DNA of 64,000 bases from a virus, in the IMG/VR virus record IMGVR_UViG_3300037042_006844, positions 186,556 through 250,555 of that record; one strand, given 5' to 3'. Below are positions 1-7,722 of this stretch, one piece after another (within the stretch, counting starts at the first letter, position 1; each line of letters starts with the position of its first letter). Both the position numbers and the translations under genes were made by a program. Under the pieces are notes generated by a model. It was not told where the DNA came from, ran no database searches, and was given only the letters and a program-made list of their open reading frames with translations.

Positions 1-29
1 ACATCAAACACTGGAACAATGCTTGGGAC

Positions 30-38
30 GATAAATAG
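30..38 (-). promoter_or_regulatory. CTATTTAT-type phage promoter motif
   Basis: On the minus strand this reads CTATTTATC, the motif that elsewhere in the window stands a few bases before start codons. It follows the thyA stop codon, so it probably serves the next minus-strand gene, which lies off the left edge; an ATG is visible at positions 4-2. No transcript evidence is available. Confidence 0.4.
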
Positions 39-41
39 CAG

Positions 42-1175
42 TTATACAGCAACGTCCATTTTGATTGTTGGATGCGAACCATAATCGATCAGTTTTATGT
101 CGTCATACTTGAAATCAAACAAAGATTTGATTTCGGGATTCAGCCGCAATTCTGGCAGCTTCATTGGCTCACGTAGCAGTTGCTCCTTAACACCATCCAT
201 ATGGTTAACATAGATATGCAAATCTCCATATGTGTGAGTGAACACACCTGGCACCATGTTGACAACGTGGGCAACCATAGCGGTCAGTAAACAATATGAT
301 GTTATGTTAAAAGGAACTCCGAGTCCCAAATCACAGCTGCGTTGGTAGAGCAAACAATTCAAACGGCGGTTTGGAATATCCATTACATCAAACAATTCAA
401 TCATTTTGGTCTCGGGTTCAGCAATCAAATCGCCACCCTTAGCCAAATATAATTGAAAACGTTCATCGTAGGTCAATTCTTCTGTATGAAACTGAAACAA
501 ACAATGACATGGCGGGAGAGCGCAATGATCAACCCAATAGGGATGCCATGACGACACAATCATTCTTCTGTCGTCGGGGTTAGTTTTGAGTTTGTCCACG
601 ACCTTTTTGAGTTGGTCAACTATCCCTTCCATTGGATGATAAAACTTTTGCTCGCCACCGTTTGGGTTTGGGACTTCCCGCTCATAGAAATAGGGAAATG
701 CTCTCCACATTCCTCCATAAGTTCCTTCACCAAGTTCGCCAAACTGTTTTGCGAAATTCACATCTTCTTTTATCTTTTGAACAAACTCGTCTTGAGTATA
801 CGGATTTGCACTACGACATCCAGATAGTCTGGTTCCATAAATACTTATCCTGCCGCCTGCGGTCTCAAACCACTTTTTGTATTTTGCATACGCCCATTCA
901 TCCCAGATTCGAACGTCGTTGTCCACAAAGTATTTGATGTTGGTGTTGCCGCTGATAAACCAAAGCAATTCGTGGACGATTGCCCGAAAATAAACCTTTT
1001 TTGTAGTTAAAATCGGAAATGCCTCCAAATTCACATCAAACTTGGCTTGAGCACCGAAGACCCCAAGGGTATCAATGCCAGTGCGATTTTTTTTGAGCCG
1101 CCCATTTGTTAATACGTTATTCAGCAGCTTAAAATATTCGGCATCTACGTTATTAATGTTGTTCATAGTTACCAT
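42..1175 (-). CDS. thyA: Thymidylate synthase (ThyA type)
   Basis: Folate-dependent methylation of dUMP to dTMP, supplying thymidylate for phage DNA synthesis. The family signature DDRRMIVSSWHP (residues 201-212) and the catalytic cysteine in LPPCHC (Cys223) are visible, as is QRSCDLGLGVPFNI, which holds the dUMP-binding residues. At 377 residues it is longer than the usual 264-316, with extra sequence around residues 100-180. Two starts are possible, ATG at 1175 or ATG at 1166 (fourth codon). No Shine-Dalgarno sequence precedes either. The gene begins directly beside the end of an IS607-type element, whose tnpB stop lies 2 nt upstream, so its native upstream region has been replaced. Certain as ThyA; the exact start is uncertain. 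Confidence 0.97.
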   Translation of the reverse strand: MVTMNNINNVDAEYFKLLNNVLTNGRLKKNRTGIDTLGVFGAQAKFDVNLEAFPILTTKKVYFRAIVHELLWFISGNTNIKYFVDNDVRIWDEWAYAKYKKWFETAGGRISIYGTRLSGCRSANPYTQDEFVQKIKEDVNFAKQFGELGEGTYGGMWRAFPYFYEREVPNPNGGEQKFYHPMEGIVDQLKKVVDKLKTNPDDRRMIVSSWHPYWVDHCALPPCHCLFQFHTEELTYDERFQLYLAKGGDLIAEPETKMIELFDVMDIPNRRLNCLLYQRSCDLGLGVPFNITSYCLLTAMVAHVVNMVPGVFTHTYGDLHIYVNHMDGVKEQLLREPMKLPELRLNPEIKSLFDFKYDDIKLIDYGSHPTIKMDVAV

Positions 1176-1177
1176 TT

Positions 1178-2404
1178 TTATTGTTTTTTATGACAATTGG
1201 TTTTTTGAACACTAGGAACTATAAATTCCTTGCTTGCAACATTCCAATAGAAACCATTTCTATTTCGTTGCTGCAATCGTTCTTGCTTCGTTATCGGCAC
1301 AAGATTGAAAGACAAATTCAAAGAAGCATTCAAATCTGCGTCAAGTTCACATTGACATTTCCCACATTTGAATCTCTTACTTTTACGGTTATCCTTCCGA
1401 GTCCAACCACATGACGAACATCTTTGACTTGTATATGTTGGATTTATCTTGTTGACAAGGACACCTTGTGCTTCAAGTTTAGAATCCAACACATCAAAGA
1501 GTTCTCCGTAATTCCAATGCTTCATGTGGCGAGAAGTATTGGTAAATTTTCTTAAATTTTTGATGTTTTCCCTATTTACAATTTTAACACCATCGAGATT
1601 AAGTTTATTAACAATATAACGTAAATAATTGCTTCTATGGTTAACAACTTTATTGAAATTTTTGCTATTCTTTTTCTTTTTTGCGAGTTTATTACATATG
1701 GAAGCATAGGTATGACCATGTGGACATTTATCCAACACTTGTCCGTTGCTTGTGCTTAATGTAGTTGTCTGACCAATGTCAATGCCCATCACCATTCCTT
1801 CACTTTTATTATTAACGTCATTGACATCAAACATAAATGTAGCATTATGTTTTGAAATTCTAATGCCTTTCTTGATCGACCCATTTTGCAACATTTTATT
1901 GAAATGTTTGTGTTTTTTGAAAGGAATATTTAATTTTATTTTATTTCCGAGACTGGTTAATAATATCCATCCATCAAAATTTGTATTTTTATCAAAATTG
2001 ATTTTTACAAATCTTTCGTCCAATTCACATTCAATATTATTAATGTTTGGTTTAGATATTTTATTTTTATTATAAATTTCTTGGAGTTTTCTTGATTTTT
2101 TGAATTTACCTTCTTTTTGTAGTTTCTCGATCATGAACAATCTACGTTTTTGTTTAAGTTGTGTTCCACGAACAATGCCACTTGCTTGTTTTCCAGCACA
2201 TTGTATGATCCTAGCACTCAACCAACTATTATTCTTAATTTGTGATGTTAATTCTTTTGGGAGAAGAGATGGGATTTTATCTAAATTCCAAATCAAATCA
2301 ATAAATTGAACAACGACACTGCGATATTCTCTAATAAAACGATGGAGAATATCTAATTTGCCTTTGTTTGCAAATTTAAGCGTTGTTTTTGTTGACCGTA
2401 TCAT
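1178..2404 (-). CDS. tnpB: TnpB, RNA-guided RuvC-like nuclease of IS607 element
   Basis: TnpB proteins are RNA-guided DNA nucleases that help IS605/IS607 elements persist; they are the ancestors of Cas12. The three RuvC acidic residues are present: Asp209 in MGIDIGQ, Glu279 in NREN and Asp357 in DADLNAS. A zinc ribbon between the last two motifs has Cys329, Cys332, Cys347 and Cys350. The length, 408 residues, is normal, so the nuclease looks intact. It overlaps tnpA by 29 nt, implying translational coupling. The stop codon falls in the terminal inverted repeat. Its guide RNA would be expected to overlap the 3' end of this gene and extend past the element end toward thyA; I could not define it. 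Confidence 0.93.
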   Translation of the reverse strand: MIRSTKTTLKFANKGKLDILHRFIREYRSVVVQFIDLIWNLDKIPSLLPKELTSQIKNNSWLSARIIQCAGKQASGIVRGTQLKQKRRLFMIEKLQKEGKFKKSRKLQEIYNKNKISKPNINNIECELDERFVKINFDKNTNFDGWILLTSLGNKIKLNIPFKKHKHFNKMLQNGSIKKGIRISKHNATFMFDVNDVNNKSEGMVMGIDIGQTTTLSTSNGQVLDKCPHGHTYASICNKLAKKKKNSKNFNKVVNHRSNYLRYIVNKLNLDGVKIVNRENIKNLRKFTNTSRHMKHWNYGELFDVLDSKLEAQGVLVNKINPTYTSQRCSSCGWTRKDNRKSKRFKCGKCQCELDADLNASLNLSFNLVPITKQERLQQRNRNGFYWNVASKEFIVPSVQKTNCHKKQ

Positions 2405-2966
2405 TTTGCAATTCTTTTATTAGTTGTTCTGTTTTTCGTTTACTTCTTCTCTGACCATAAATTCTAGCACAAAAAGACGTTATCACATTCACGAAATCTT
2501 GAATTAAATCTTCTTTTTCTTCTTTAATATTATTAATATAAATTACATCACAATTGAAATGTTTACATGCATATTCAATATATGTTGCACCAAATCTACT
2601 TAATCTATCTTTATGTTCAACGACCAATTTAGTTGCAGCACCATCTTTTAATAATTTGATTAGTTTGGGACGAGAATCATTTAATCCACTTCCTATTTCT
2701 TTAATATTTTCATGAGTTTTCCATCCTTTAGCGTTGCAGTAATCAATTAATCTATTAGATTGTGATTCTAAATTGTCTTTATTTTCGGATGAACTGACTC
2801 TGGCATATGTTATTACATGTTCTTTTTTATTATTTGTCAACTCATTTGGAACGATTATAGTTCCAGTTGGTAATTTGTATGCGCCGATGATTTGTCCACG
2901 ATTGAACATCATCCATGCGGTTCTATACAAAATGCCTTTTTCTTTTGCCCAGTGACTTAATTTCAT
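2376..2966 (-). CDS. tnpA: IS607-family serine transposase (TnpA)
   Basis: Serine-recombinase transposase. The N-terminal ~45 residues (HWAKEKGI..RTAWMMFNRGQI) form a MerR-like helix-turn-helix that IS607 transposases carry. The catalytic domain starts with TYARVSSSE, where Ser58 is the likely nucleophile, followed by EHKDRLSRFG with the conserved arginines. The length, 196 residues, is normal for the family, so the protein appears full-length. It precedes and overlaps tnpB. The upstream 160 bp on the minus strand is AT-rich, includes an ATATTTATTATATG stretch that may act as a promoter, and shows no clear Shine-Dalgarno site. Confidence 0.93.
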   Translation of the reverse strand: MKLSHWAKEKGILYRTAWMMFNRGQIIGAYKLPTGTIIVPNELTNNKKEHVITYARVSSSENKDNLESQSNRLIDYCNAKGWKTHENIKEIGSGLNDSRPKLIKLLKDGAATKLVVEHKDRLSRFGATYIEYACKHFNCDVIYINNIKEEKEDLIQDFVNVITSFCARIYGQRRSKRKTEQLIKELQNDTVNKNNA

Positions 2967-3129
2967 TTTTATTAATGGTTACTATTACATATAATAAATA
3001 TCAATGAGAAATAGAAAACAACAAAAAATAATAAAAAACAATAAAATTATTTATCTATAACTATACATCCTGCTTGATTCGTGATTGCCATACACGACAA
3101 CACATTTTGATAATAATAATCATTCATAT

Positions 3130-3996
3130 TTATTTTTTATAACTTTCACAAAATACCAATGCTCTATCCATCACATCACCACAACTCTCTCTGATCACCA
3201 TCTGAGCAGCACCATCGTAAACGGTTTCTGTGTTGTTGATGATTACGAATGTGCAATTTTTGTTGCGGCGATTTACCAATCCTGCTGCTGGCTGCACACT
3301 CAACGAACTACCAATTACAATGAGCAGATCAGCTTCATTGATGACTCTATATGCAGTGTCGTATGTTTCGTCATTCAAACTTTCATCAAACAAAACGGTT
3401 GTGGGTCGCACTTTTCCACCACAATCACATTTGGCGATGTCGGAGGAATTCAACATATCGTCAAACTGCTCGTATGTGTATTTACGATAGCAACTAATAC
3501 AATGTGCTTTTGATCCATTACCGTGTAGATCGAGCACGTTGACGCTTCCCGCTTTTTGATGTAAATTATCAATGTTTTGAGTCACCACCCATTTGATCTT
3601 GCCCATCTTTTCCAATTCAACCAAAGCCACATGCGCTTTGTTTGGTTGTTTGCGTGTTATCCCAGTCAATCTATGTTTATAGAAAGAGTAGAAAAGTTTG
3701 GGATTCTCCCTAAACATTTTTTTGCTAAGAATGTCTTGAGGGTTGTATCCTTGAAACTCTCCGCTTTGGTATATGCCATTATTTGATCGAAAATCTGGAA
3801 TGCCAGACTCAGTAGATATACCAGCACCGGTGAAGGTCACAATGTTTGTTGCTTCCAACACCAATTCGTTGAACGTAACGGATTTCAACTTATCTGGCAG
3901 AGGCCCGGATGACTCAATGGGATCAGGACGTTGGTTTTTCAACCTCTCGGCTTTCAATTCATTGAGCGCATTCAAAATGGCATTCTGATCGATCAT
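3130..3996 (-). CDS. Sirtuin (SIR2 family NAD+-dependent deacylase)
   Basis: Sirtuins use NAD+ to remove acyl groups from lysines; some relatives only cleave NAD+. Motifs in order: FTGAGISTESGIPDFR (55-70) for NAD+ binding, TQNIDNLH (139-146), catalytic His158 in DLHGN, and a structural zinc site at Cys166, Cys169, Cys190 and Cys192. GSSLSVQPA completes the Rossmann part. All catalytic features of a deacylase are present, so it is likely active. The first ~35 residues are an extra N-terminal region. The start codon overlaps the end of the upstream coiled-coil gene by 4 nt. A role in modifying host proteins or altering NAD+ levels during infection is inference. Confidence 0.95.
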   Translation of the reverse strand: MIDQNAILNALNELKAERLKNQRPDPIESSGPLPDKLKSVTFNELVLEATNIVTFTGAGISTESGIPDFRSNNGIYQSGEFQGYNPQDILSKKMFRENPKLFYSFYKHRLTGITRKQPNKAHVALVELEKMGKIKWVVTQNIDNLHQKAGSVNVLDLHGNGSKAHCISCYRKYTYEQFDDMLNSSDIAKCDCGGKVRPTTVLFDESLNDETYDTAYRVINEADLLIVIGSSLSVQPAAGLVNRRNKNCTFVIINNTETVYDGAAQMVIRESCGDVMDRALVFCESYKK

Positions 3997-4364
3997 AGTT
4001 TTTCCCAGGCCTGAATTTCTGTTTGGAGAATCGCGATTTCATTTTGAAGTGAGTCAATCCGACCCTTTTTGGATCGAATTTGATGTTCAACGTTTTTTCG
4101 CCGCTGAATGGCGGACATGCGCTGTATAACCTTGACAACCTCTTCGGCGTTTTGACAACCAAGAATATCATTGGTCCAATCTTCGGCACCATCTTCTGTT
4201 TTGTTAGCCATCTCCGGCCAGAGGCTCAATATGCTGGATTCGATTTGCTTGATTATAGGAGCTATTGTTGTGGTGTTGATGTCACGAATTGCTGCTGCGC
4301 AAATTTCGATCTTTTGATAATGATCCAATGTTGTGGGTTTCGTTTTAGTGTTTGTGTTGTTCAT
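3993..4364 (-). CDS. Small coiled-coil protein, unknown function
   Basis: A 123-residue soluble protein I do not recognise. The C-terminal ~45 residues (RRKNVEHQIRSKKGRIDSLQ onward to the end) have a heptad pattern typical of a coiled coil. The N-terminal half is predicted helical, with an acidic patch (KTEDGAEDW). It ends in a 4-nt overlap with the sirtuin start, so the two are probably translated together. Neighbouring minus-strand genes are small unknowns typical of phage accessory regions. Confidence 0.8.
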   Translation of the reverse strand: MNNTNTKTKPTTLDHYQKIEICAAAIRDINTTTIAPIIKQIESSILSLWPEMANKTEDGAEDWTNDILGCQNAEEVVKVIQRMSAIQRRKNVEHQIRSKKGRIDSLQNEIAILQTEIQAWEKL

Positions 4365-4384
4365 ATTATGTTGTTGTTATGTTA

Positions 4385-4705
4385 TTATTTGAGGCTGTCT
4401 AGGTATTCCATCACTCTGTTGCGCAGTTCATGGTCGTGGGCGAAGCACCGGGGCCAAACCTCGGTCATGTGAAGAAAATAAGGGTTTCTTTCGTCGCCGT
4501 GTGCATGGAATTTGATTTCTTGGCTCACTTCGTTGAACGACTTTTCTGCGATATAACCCGTTTGACCAAACTGTAAAAATGGATGATGTCGAGTAATAAC
4601 TGTTGCCGGAACCGTTCCGCCGAATGTAAGCTGCTCCCCTTGTGGTTTAGGACTGTATATGGCGGTTATCGTATCGAAAATTTGCTTGATAGTTTTTGAT
4701 GTCAT
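4385..4705 (-). CDS. Hypothetical protein
   Basis: A 106-residue protein of unknown function, with no signal peptide or membrane segment. It is rich in aromatic residues and histidine (RHHPFLQFGQTGY, FHAHGDERNPYF, WPRCFAHDHEL), which could bind metal but matches no motif I know. It lies in a minus-strand run with similar spacing to its neighbours (20 nt before the coiled-coil gene, 9 nt after the next). AAAATAGAAT immediately precedes the ATG, suggesting a short leader. Confidence 0.75.
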   Translation of the reverse strand: MTSKTIKQIFDTITAIYSPKPQGEQLTFGGTVPATVITRHHPFLQFGQTGYIAEKSFNEVSQEIKFHAHGDERNPYFLHMTEVWPRCFAHDHELRNRVMEYLDSLK

Positions 4706-4714
4706 ATTCTATTT

Positions 4715-4900
4715 TTATTCGCCTCTTTTGAAACTGCCTTTCAAACTATACAGCAGATTCTTGATTTCGTCAAGACTTCTAACACGATCTCTATATAGCA
4801 TCTCTGTTTTGATACACTCTTCGTCAACTCTGCGAAGAAGATCGTTGATCTTCTGCATCGTCACCGTTGGCTTAGTTCGTTCAAACTCATCTATGTTCAT
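4715..4900 (-). CDS. Small helical hypothetical protein
   Basis: A 61-residue highly charged helical protein, unknown function. It is supported as a gene by its own promoter: TTGACA and TAGCAT separated by 16 nt stand 6 nt before the ATG. It is the first gene of a minus-strand run reading through the 4385, 3993 and sirtuin genes. The upstream interval to the glycosyltransferase at 4931 is 30 nt and holds this promoter. Confidence 0.75.
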   Translation of the reverse strand: MNIDEFERTKPTVTMQKINDLLRRVDEECIKTEMLYRDRVRSLDEIKNLLYSLKGSFKRGE

Positions 4901-4906
4901 AGGAAT

Positions 4907-4934
4907 ATGCTATCATCCATTGTTGATCTGTCAA
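4907..4934 (-). promoter_or_regulatory. Sigma70-like promoter, predicted leaderless
   Basis: Minus strand: TTGACA (4934-4929), 16-nt spacer, TAGCAT (4912-4907), then 6 nt to ATG at 4900. A start about 6-7 nt after the -10 box would fall on the start codon. The same geometry recurs at 9128 and 61496. Confidence 0.7.
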
Positions 4935-5890
4935 GCTGCTAAAATTTCCATGCTTTTTGCCGCTCGACCCAAATCGGGATATGCCCAATCCCCCGCCATG
5001 TGATAATCGATTCTACAATGATTTTCTGTAAGATAATCAGTCGGTCCTCCGTAGTTTGTGGCGATAATTTTTTTGCCATAGTTCACAGCATCATACAAAC
5101 TCAACCCAAAACCTTCGCCTTTGTGTAAACTCACATAACAGTCACCCAAACTATGAATTTCGAGCAGTTCTTTGTTGCTCACATTTTTGCTGATAAGATA
5201 CACGTTATCGCCATATGGTTTGACCGCATTCTCCACATGCTTGATGCTTGCTTGTGAATAGTTACCGTAGTGCAGTTTCAACAACAGTTGAGTGTTTCTG
5301 TGAGTTTCGTTGAATCGGCTGTATGTGTCCAGCAGATCAAGTATTCCTTTTCTATCCACATATTCGGCTATGCAATAGAACGTGAATTTGTTGTTGGGTA
5401 TGGTTCTACCGCGATAATCACACAAACTCACAGCGTCTCGGGCTGGCAGTGTTTGTTCAAGAAATATGTGGGGAAAAACCACAATTGGTATTGTTACTCC
5501 GCTTGCGGCAAAATAGGTGTGGTTGAACGTGCTGGGAACCCACAATTCATCTAATTGGTTAATCTCAGTAACCCAATCGGCAGCAACTCGCTGTGTTTCC
5601 CAAGTGCAATAGCCTATCTGCTTGGTGTAATAGTTTTTTTTGACTTTAGGACGGATCATACTCCATAGGTTTGGGATGGTGTGATAGATTTGCGCATCAT
5701 ATTTGGATAGTGCCGTCATATTACCACAAACTCGTTGGTCAACCAACCATTCTCTATCAATTTGTGAATCATCAAACTTCAAAGGAGCAAAACACAGATT
5801 GTGACCTTGATTCAAAAAATATAGCATATTGCCTTTGGCGGCAGTTGCATAACCAGACGTTCCGTATTGGGCAATGTATTCGATGTTCAC
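4931..5890 (-). CDS. GT-B glycosyltransferase (GT4-like)
   Basis: A GT4-like glycosyltransferase of 319 residues. The N-terminal QYGTSGYATAAKG is a glycine-rich loop shared with the proteins at 44170-45588 (same GTSGYATAAKGY) and 52548-55178 (GSSGYANAAKGY), marking a local paralogous family. The C-terminal half has the nucleotide-sugar signature: LHSLGD-like EIHSLGDCYVSLHKGEGFGLS, with the E-x7-E pattern, then NYGGPTDYL. The start codon is GTG at 5890, preceded by AAGAA; ATG codons downstream would cut the conserved loop. The sugar and acceptor are unknown. It is separated from the main glycan locus by 20 kb. Confidence 0.9.
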   Translation of the reverse strand: MNIEYIAQYGTSGYATAAKGNMLYFLNQGHNLCFAPLKFDDSQIDREWLVDQRVCGNMTALSKYDAQIYHTIPNLWSMIRPKVKKNYYTKQIGYCTWETQRVAADWVTEINQLDELWVPSTFNHTYFAASGVTIPIVVFPHIFLEQTLPARDAVSLCDYRGRTIPNNKFTFYCIAEYVDRKGILDLLDTYSRFNETHRNTQLLLKLHYGNYSQASIKHVENAVKPYGDNVYLISKNVSNKELLEIHSLGDCYVSLHKGEGFGLSLYDAVNYGKKIIATNYGGPTDYLTENHCRIDYHMAGDWAYPDLGRAAKSMEILAA

Positions 5891-5962
5891 TTCTTTATAT
5901 AGCTAATTATAATAACGCAACCGAAATAATAAACCGATATGTATTGTTACACAACAACAATT

Positions 5963-6835
5963 ATGATTATTCTATTCGGATCAAACGGTTATATCGGCGG
6001 CGAATTTGCAAAGCAACTGGAAGACGCAAAAATTCCTGCATTTTTCTGGCCAAATACTCACAAAACAACGTTCCAAGATTTGGAAAAGTGGTATGAAGAT
6101 GTGGGATATCCATTGATTGGCGGCGTGATCAATGCTGCTGGTTACACTGGCAAACCCAACGTGGACGCTTGTGAAACAGATAGAGAATCCGCTGTTCATG
6201 GGAATATTGTTTGGCCCACAATATTGACTGATTGGTGCGCTCTCAACACCATTCCACTGGGACATGTCAGCAGTGGTTGTATTTACGCCGGTAAAAAGTC
6301 AGACGGTGGTGGGTTTACCGAAACCGACGAACCAAATTTCAGTTGGCAGCAAAACAATTGCAGTTTTTACAGCGGCACCAAAGCGTTGAGCGAGAAAATC
6401 GTGAGCAACTGGGATTCCCATTATATTTGGCGTTTGCGTATTCCGTTTGACGAGTTCGACGGTCCTCGCAACTATATCAGTAAAATGCTGCGATATCAAA
6501 AATTGTTGCAGGCCGAAAACAGCATCAGCCATCGTGCCGAATTTGTCAAAGCTTGCATCGAAACGATGACCAAAAAAGTGGACTATGGCACATACAATGT
6601 CACCAATACTGGTTATATCACCACAGATCGATTGGTAGAAAAGCTCAAAAAAACCATCGTCAAAAATCGCGATTTCACACTAATCGGTGAGGAAGAGCTT
6701 TACAAGAATTTTGCCAAAACACCTCGCAGTAATTGTGTGTTGGATAACAGCAAACTACTTGCCACGGGAATAAAAATGCGCACTGTGGATGCCGCGTTGG
6801 ATCATTGTTTGGCTAACTGGAAGTATTCGGCCTAA
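5963..6835 (+). CDS. RmlD-like NAD(P)-dependent sugar-nucleotide reductase
   Basis: A short-chain dehydrogenase of the extended SDR type, closest to dTDP-4-dehydrorhamnose reductases. The start at 5963 puts the Rossmann motif FGSNGYIGG at residue 4, as expected; an upstream ATG at 5939 would add eight residues with no support. NAAGYTGKPNVDACE is the RmlD-type cofactor loop, and the catalytic Tyr-x3-Lys is in FYSGTKALSEK, followed by WRLRIPF. It would reduce a 4-keto (or related) nucleotide sugar. It is divergent from the glycosyltransferase at 4931, with which it may cooperate. The substrate is not deducible. Confidence 0.88.
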   Translation: MIILFGSNGYIGGEFAKQLEDAKIPAFFWPNTHKTTFQDLEKWYEDVGYPLIGGVINAAGYTGKPNVDACETDRESAVHGNIVWPTILTDWCALNTIPLGHVSSGCIYAGKKSDGGGFTETDEPNFSWQQNNCSFYSGTKALSEKIVSNWDSHYIWRLRIPFDEFDGPRNYISKMLRYQKLLQAENSISHRAEFVKACIETMTKKVDYGTYNVTNTGYITTDRLVEKLKKTIVKNRDFTLIGEEELYKNFAKTPRSNCVLDNSKLLATGIKMRTVDAALDHCLANWKYSA

Positions 6836-7098
6836 AACCCGTTTTGTCGAAGGATACCCACACCAAAACCAAGAATTTGAATTTTGAAGCCCAAATGCAC
6901 TTTGCTTTTCACCAGACTGATAGTGGTGGGCGCATTGATTGAATAAATCGCGTTTTCTTCAATATCCATCTGCTCACGAAACTTGCCAGCTTCAACGAAC
7001 GGAAAAAAGAAGCTTAGACAGTAATAGTCATACCAGCTTTTTTCAAAGTTGATTTGCAAACAAGGATATCGAAAATACATTGCGGGTTTGTAACTCAT
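6832..7098 (-). CDS. Hypothetical protein
   Basis: An 88-residue protein without a recognisable family. It has an aromatic N-terminal half (MYFRYP, SWYDYYCLSFFFPF) and a hydrophobic glycine-rich C-terminus (LGFKIQILGFGVGILR). It converges on the reductase gene, overlapping it by 4 nt at the stop codons. I take the ATG at 7098; another lies two codons upstream at 7104, preceded by ATATTTAATGTAT, which resembles the phage promoter motif. It is likely real given the tight packing. Confidence 0.65.
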   Translation of the reverse strand: MSYKPAMYFRYPCLQINFEKSWYDYYCLSFFFPFVEAGKFREQMDIEENAIYSINAPTTISLVKSKVHLGFKIQILGFGVGILRQNGF

Positions 7099-7110
7099 AT
7101 ACATTAAATA

Positions 7111-7683
7111 TCAATCCCCCGACGAAAACAACGTGCGTTTAAGTGCAATTATGCGAGGCTCATGATTTTTGTAAGAAGTCATCGTTGCGGAAACAAATTT
7201 GGTGTCAAGCTGTTTGAACGGTTGTTTATGAGATTTGTTGTATCCATGCACATAACTTAGCAAACACAGCACTGTTTGTTTATCGGCGGCATGGCTGGTC
7301 CATTTTGCAGTTTTGTGCGCATATTTCCAAGCATCAATTTCGGTTTTCATTCGGTATTTACTCACAAACACACACGATTTGCTGCGACTTAGATTCCACA
7401 ATACCCGATTCATATTGTAGTAAATCATGGGATGCTCATTGACTATATGACCGATTTCGTGAAGTGCTCCAAAATATGTTTTAACCGTGCGGATTTCGGG
7501 GTTGATCCAAATCAATTTACTCAACATGTTTGCCGCATTGTCGGTTTTTCTGAAAACTATTTTGATGTCGTGCTCTTCGCATAACGCACGGATATGATCC
7601 ATGTATTTCGTTTTAGGGATGTAGCGAAGCCGTTTTTCATGGTCCCAAGTGTAGTCCGTCTCGATATCGTAGTAGGTCGTCAT
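7111..7683 (-). CDS. HExxH zinc metallopeptidase-like protein (ImmA/IrrE-like)
   Basis: The motif ALHEIGHIV (His75, Glu76, His79) is a gluzincin zinc site. Downstream TEIDAWKYA supplies the third acidic ligand in the arrangement used by ImmA/IrrE-type peptidases and SprT-like proteins. No signal peptide, so it acts in the cytoplasm. ImmA-type peptidases cleave repressors; whether this one does is unknown. There is no helix-turn-helix partner nearby. The gene has its own promoter (TTGACA-16-TATCTT) 8 nt upstream. The protein is 190 residues with a basic C-terminus. Confidence 0.8.
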   Translation of the reverse strand: MTTYYDIETDYTWDHEKRLRYIPKTKYMDHIRALCEEHDIKIVFRKTDNAANMLSKLIWINPEIRTVKTYFGALHEIGHIVNEHPMIYYNMNRVLWNLSRSKSCVFVSKYRMKTEIDAWKYAHKTAKWTSHAADKQTVLCLLSYVHGYNKSHKQPFKQLDTKFVSATMTSYKNHEPRIIALKRTLFSSGD

Positions 7684-7691
7684 TCAGACCC

Positions 7692-7719
7692 AAGATACCA
7701 TCAGTTGCGAGCTTGTCAA
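7692..7719 (-). promoter_or_regulatory. Sigma70-like promoter close to ATG
   Basis: Minus strand: TTGACA (7719-7714), 16 nt, TATCTT (7697-7692), then 8 nt to ATG at 7683. Predicted leader is zero to two nucleotides. Confidence 0.6.
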
Positions 7720-7722
7720 CAA

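Larger units (their letters stand above)
1174..3048. mobile_element. IS607-type transposon (serine transposase + TnpB)
   Basis: The element is defined by adjacent tnpA (serine recombinase) and tnpB genes on the minus strand, overlapping by 29 nt, the standard IS607 layout. A 16-nt AT-rich inverted repeat, ATAAAAAACAATAAAA, occurs at 3031-3046 and, inverted, at 1176-1191. I take these as approximate ends. IS607 elements normally lack clear terminal inverted repeats, so the boundary call is an inference. The interior is more AT-rich than its neighbours thyA and the sirtuin gene, which fits recent acquisition. The 2967-3129 interval beyond tnpA is non-coding and AT-rich. Confidence 0.7.

Noticed and set aside
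612-937. Plus-strand open frames opposite thyA
   Set aside because: They are antisense shadows of a certain gene, with no promoter or recognisable protein.
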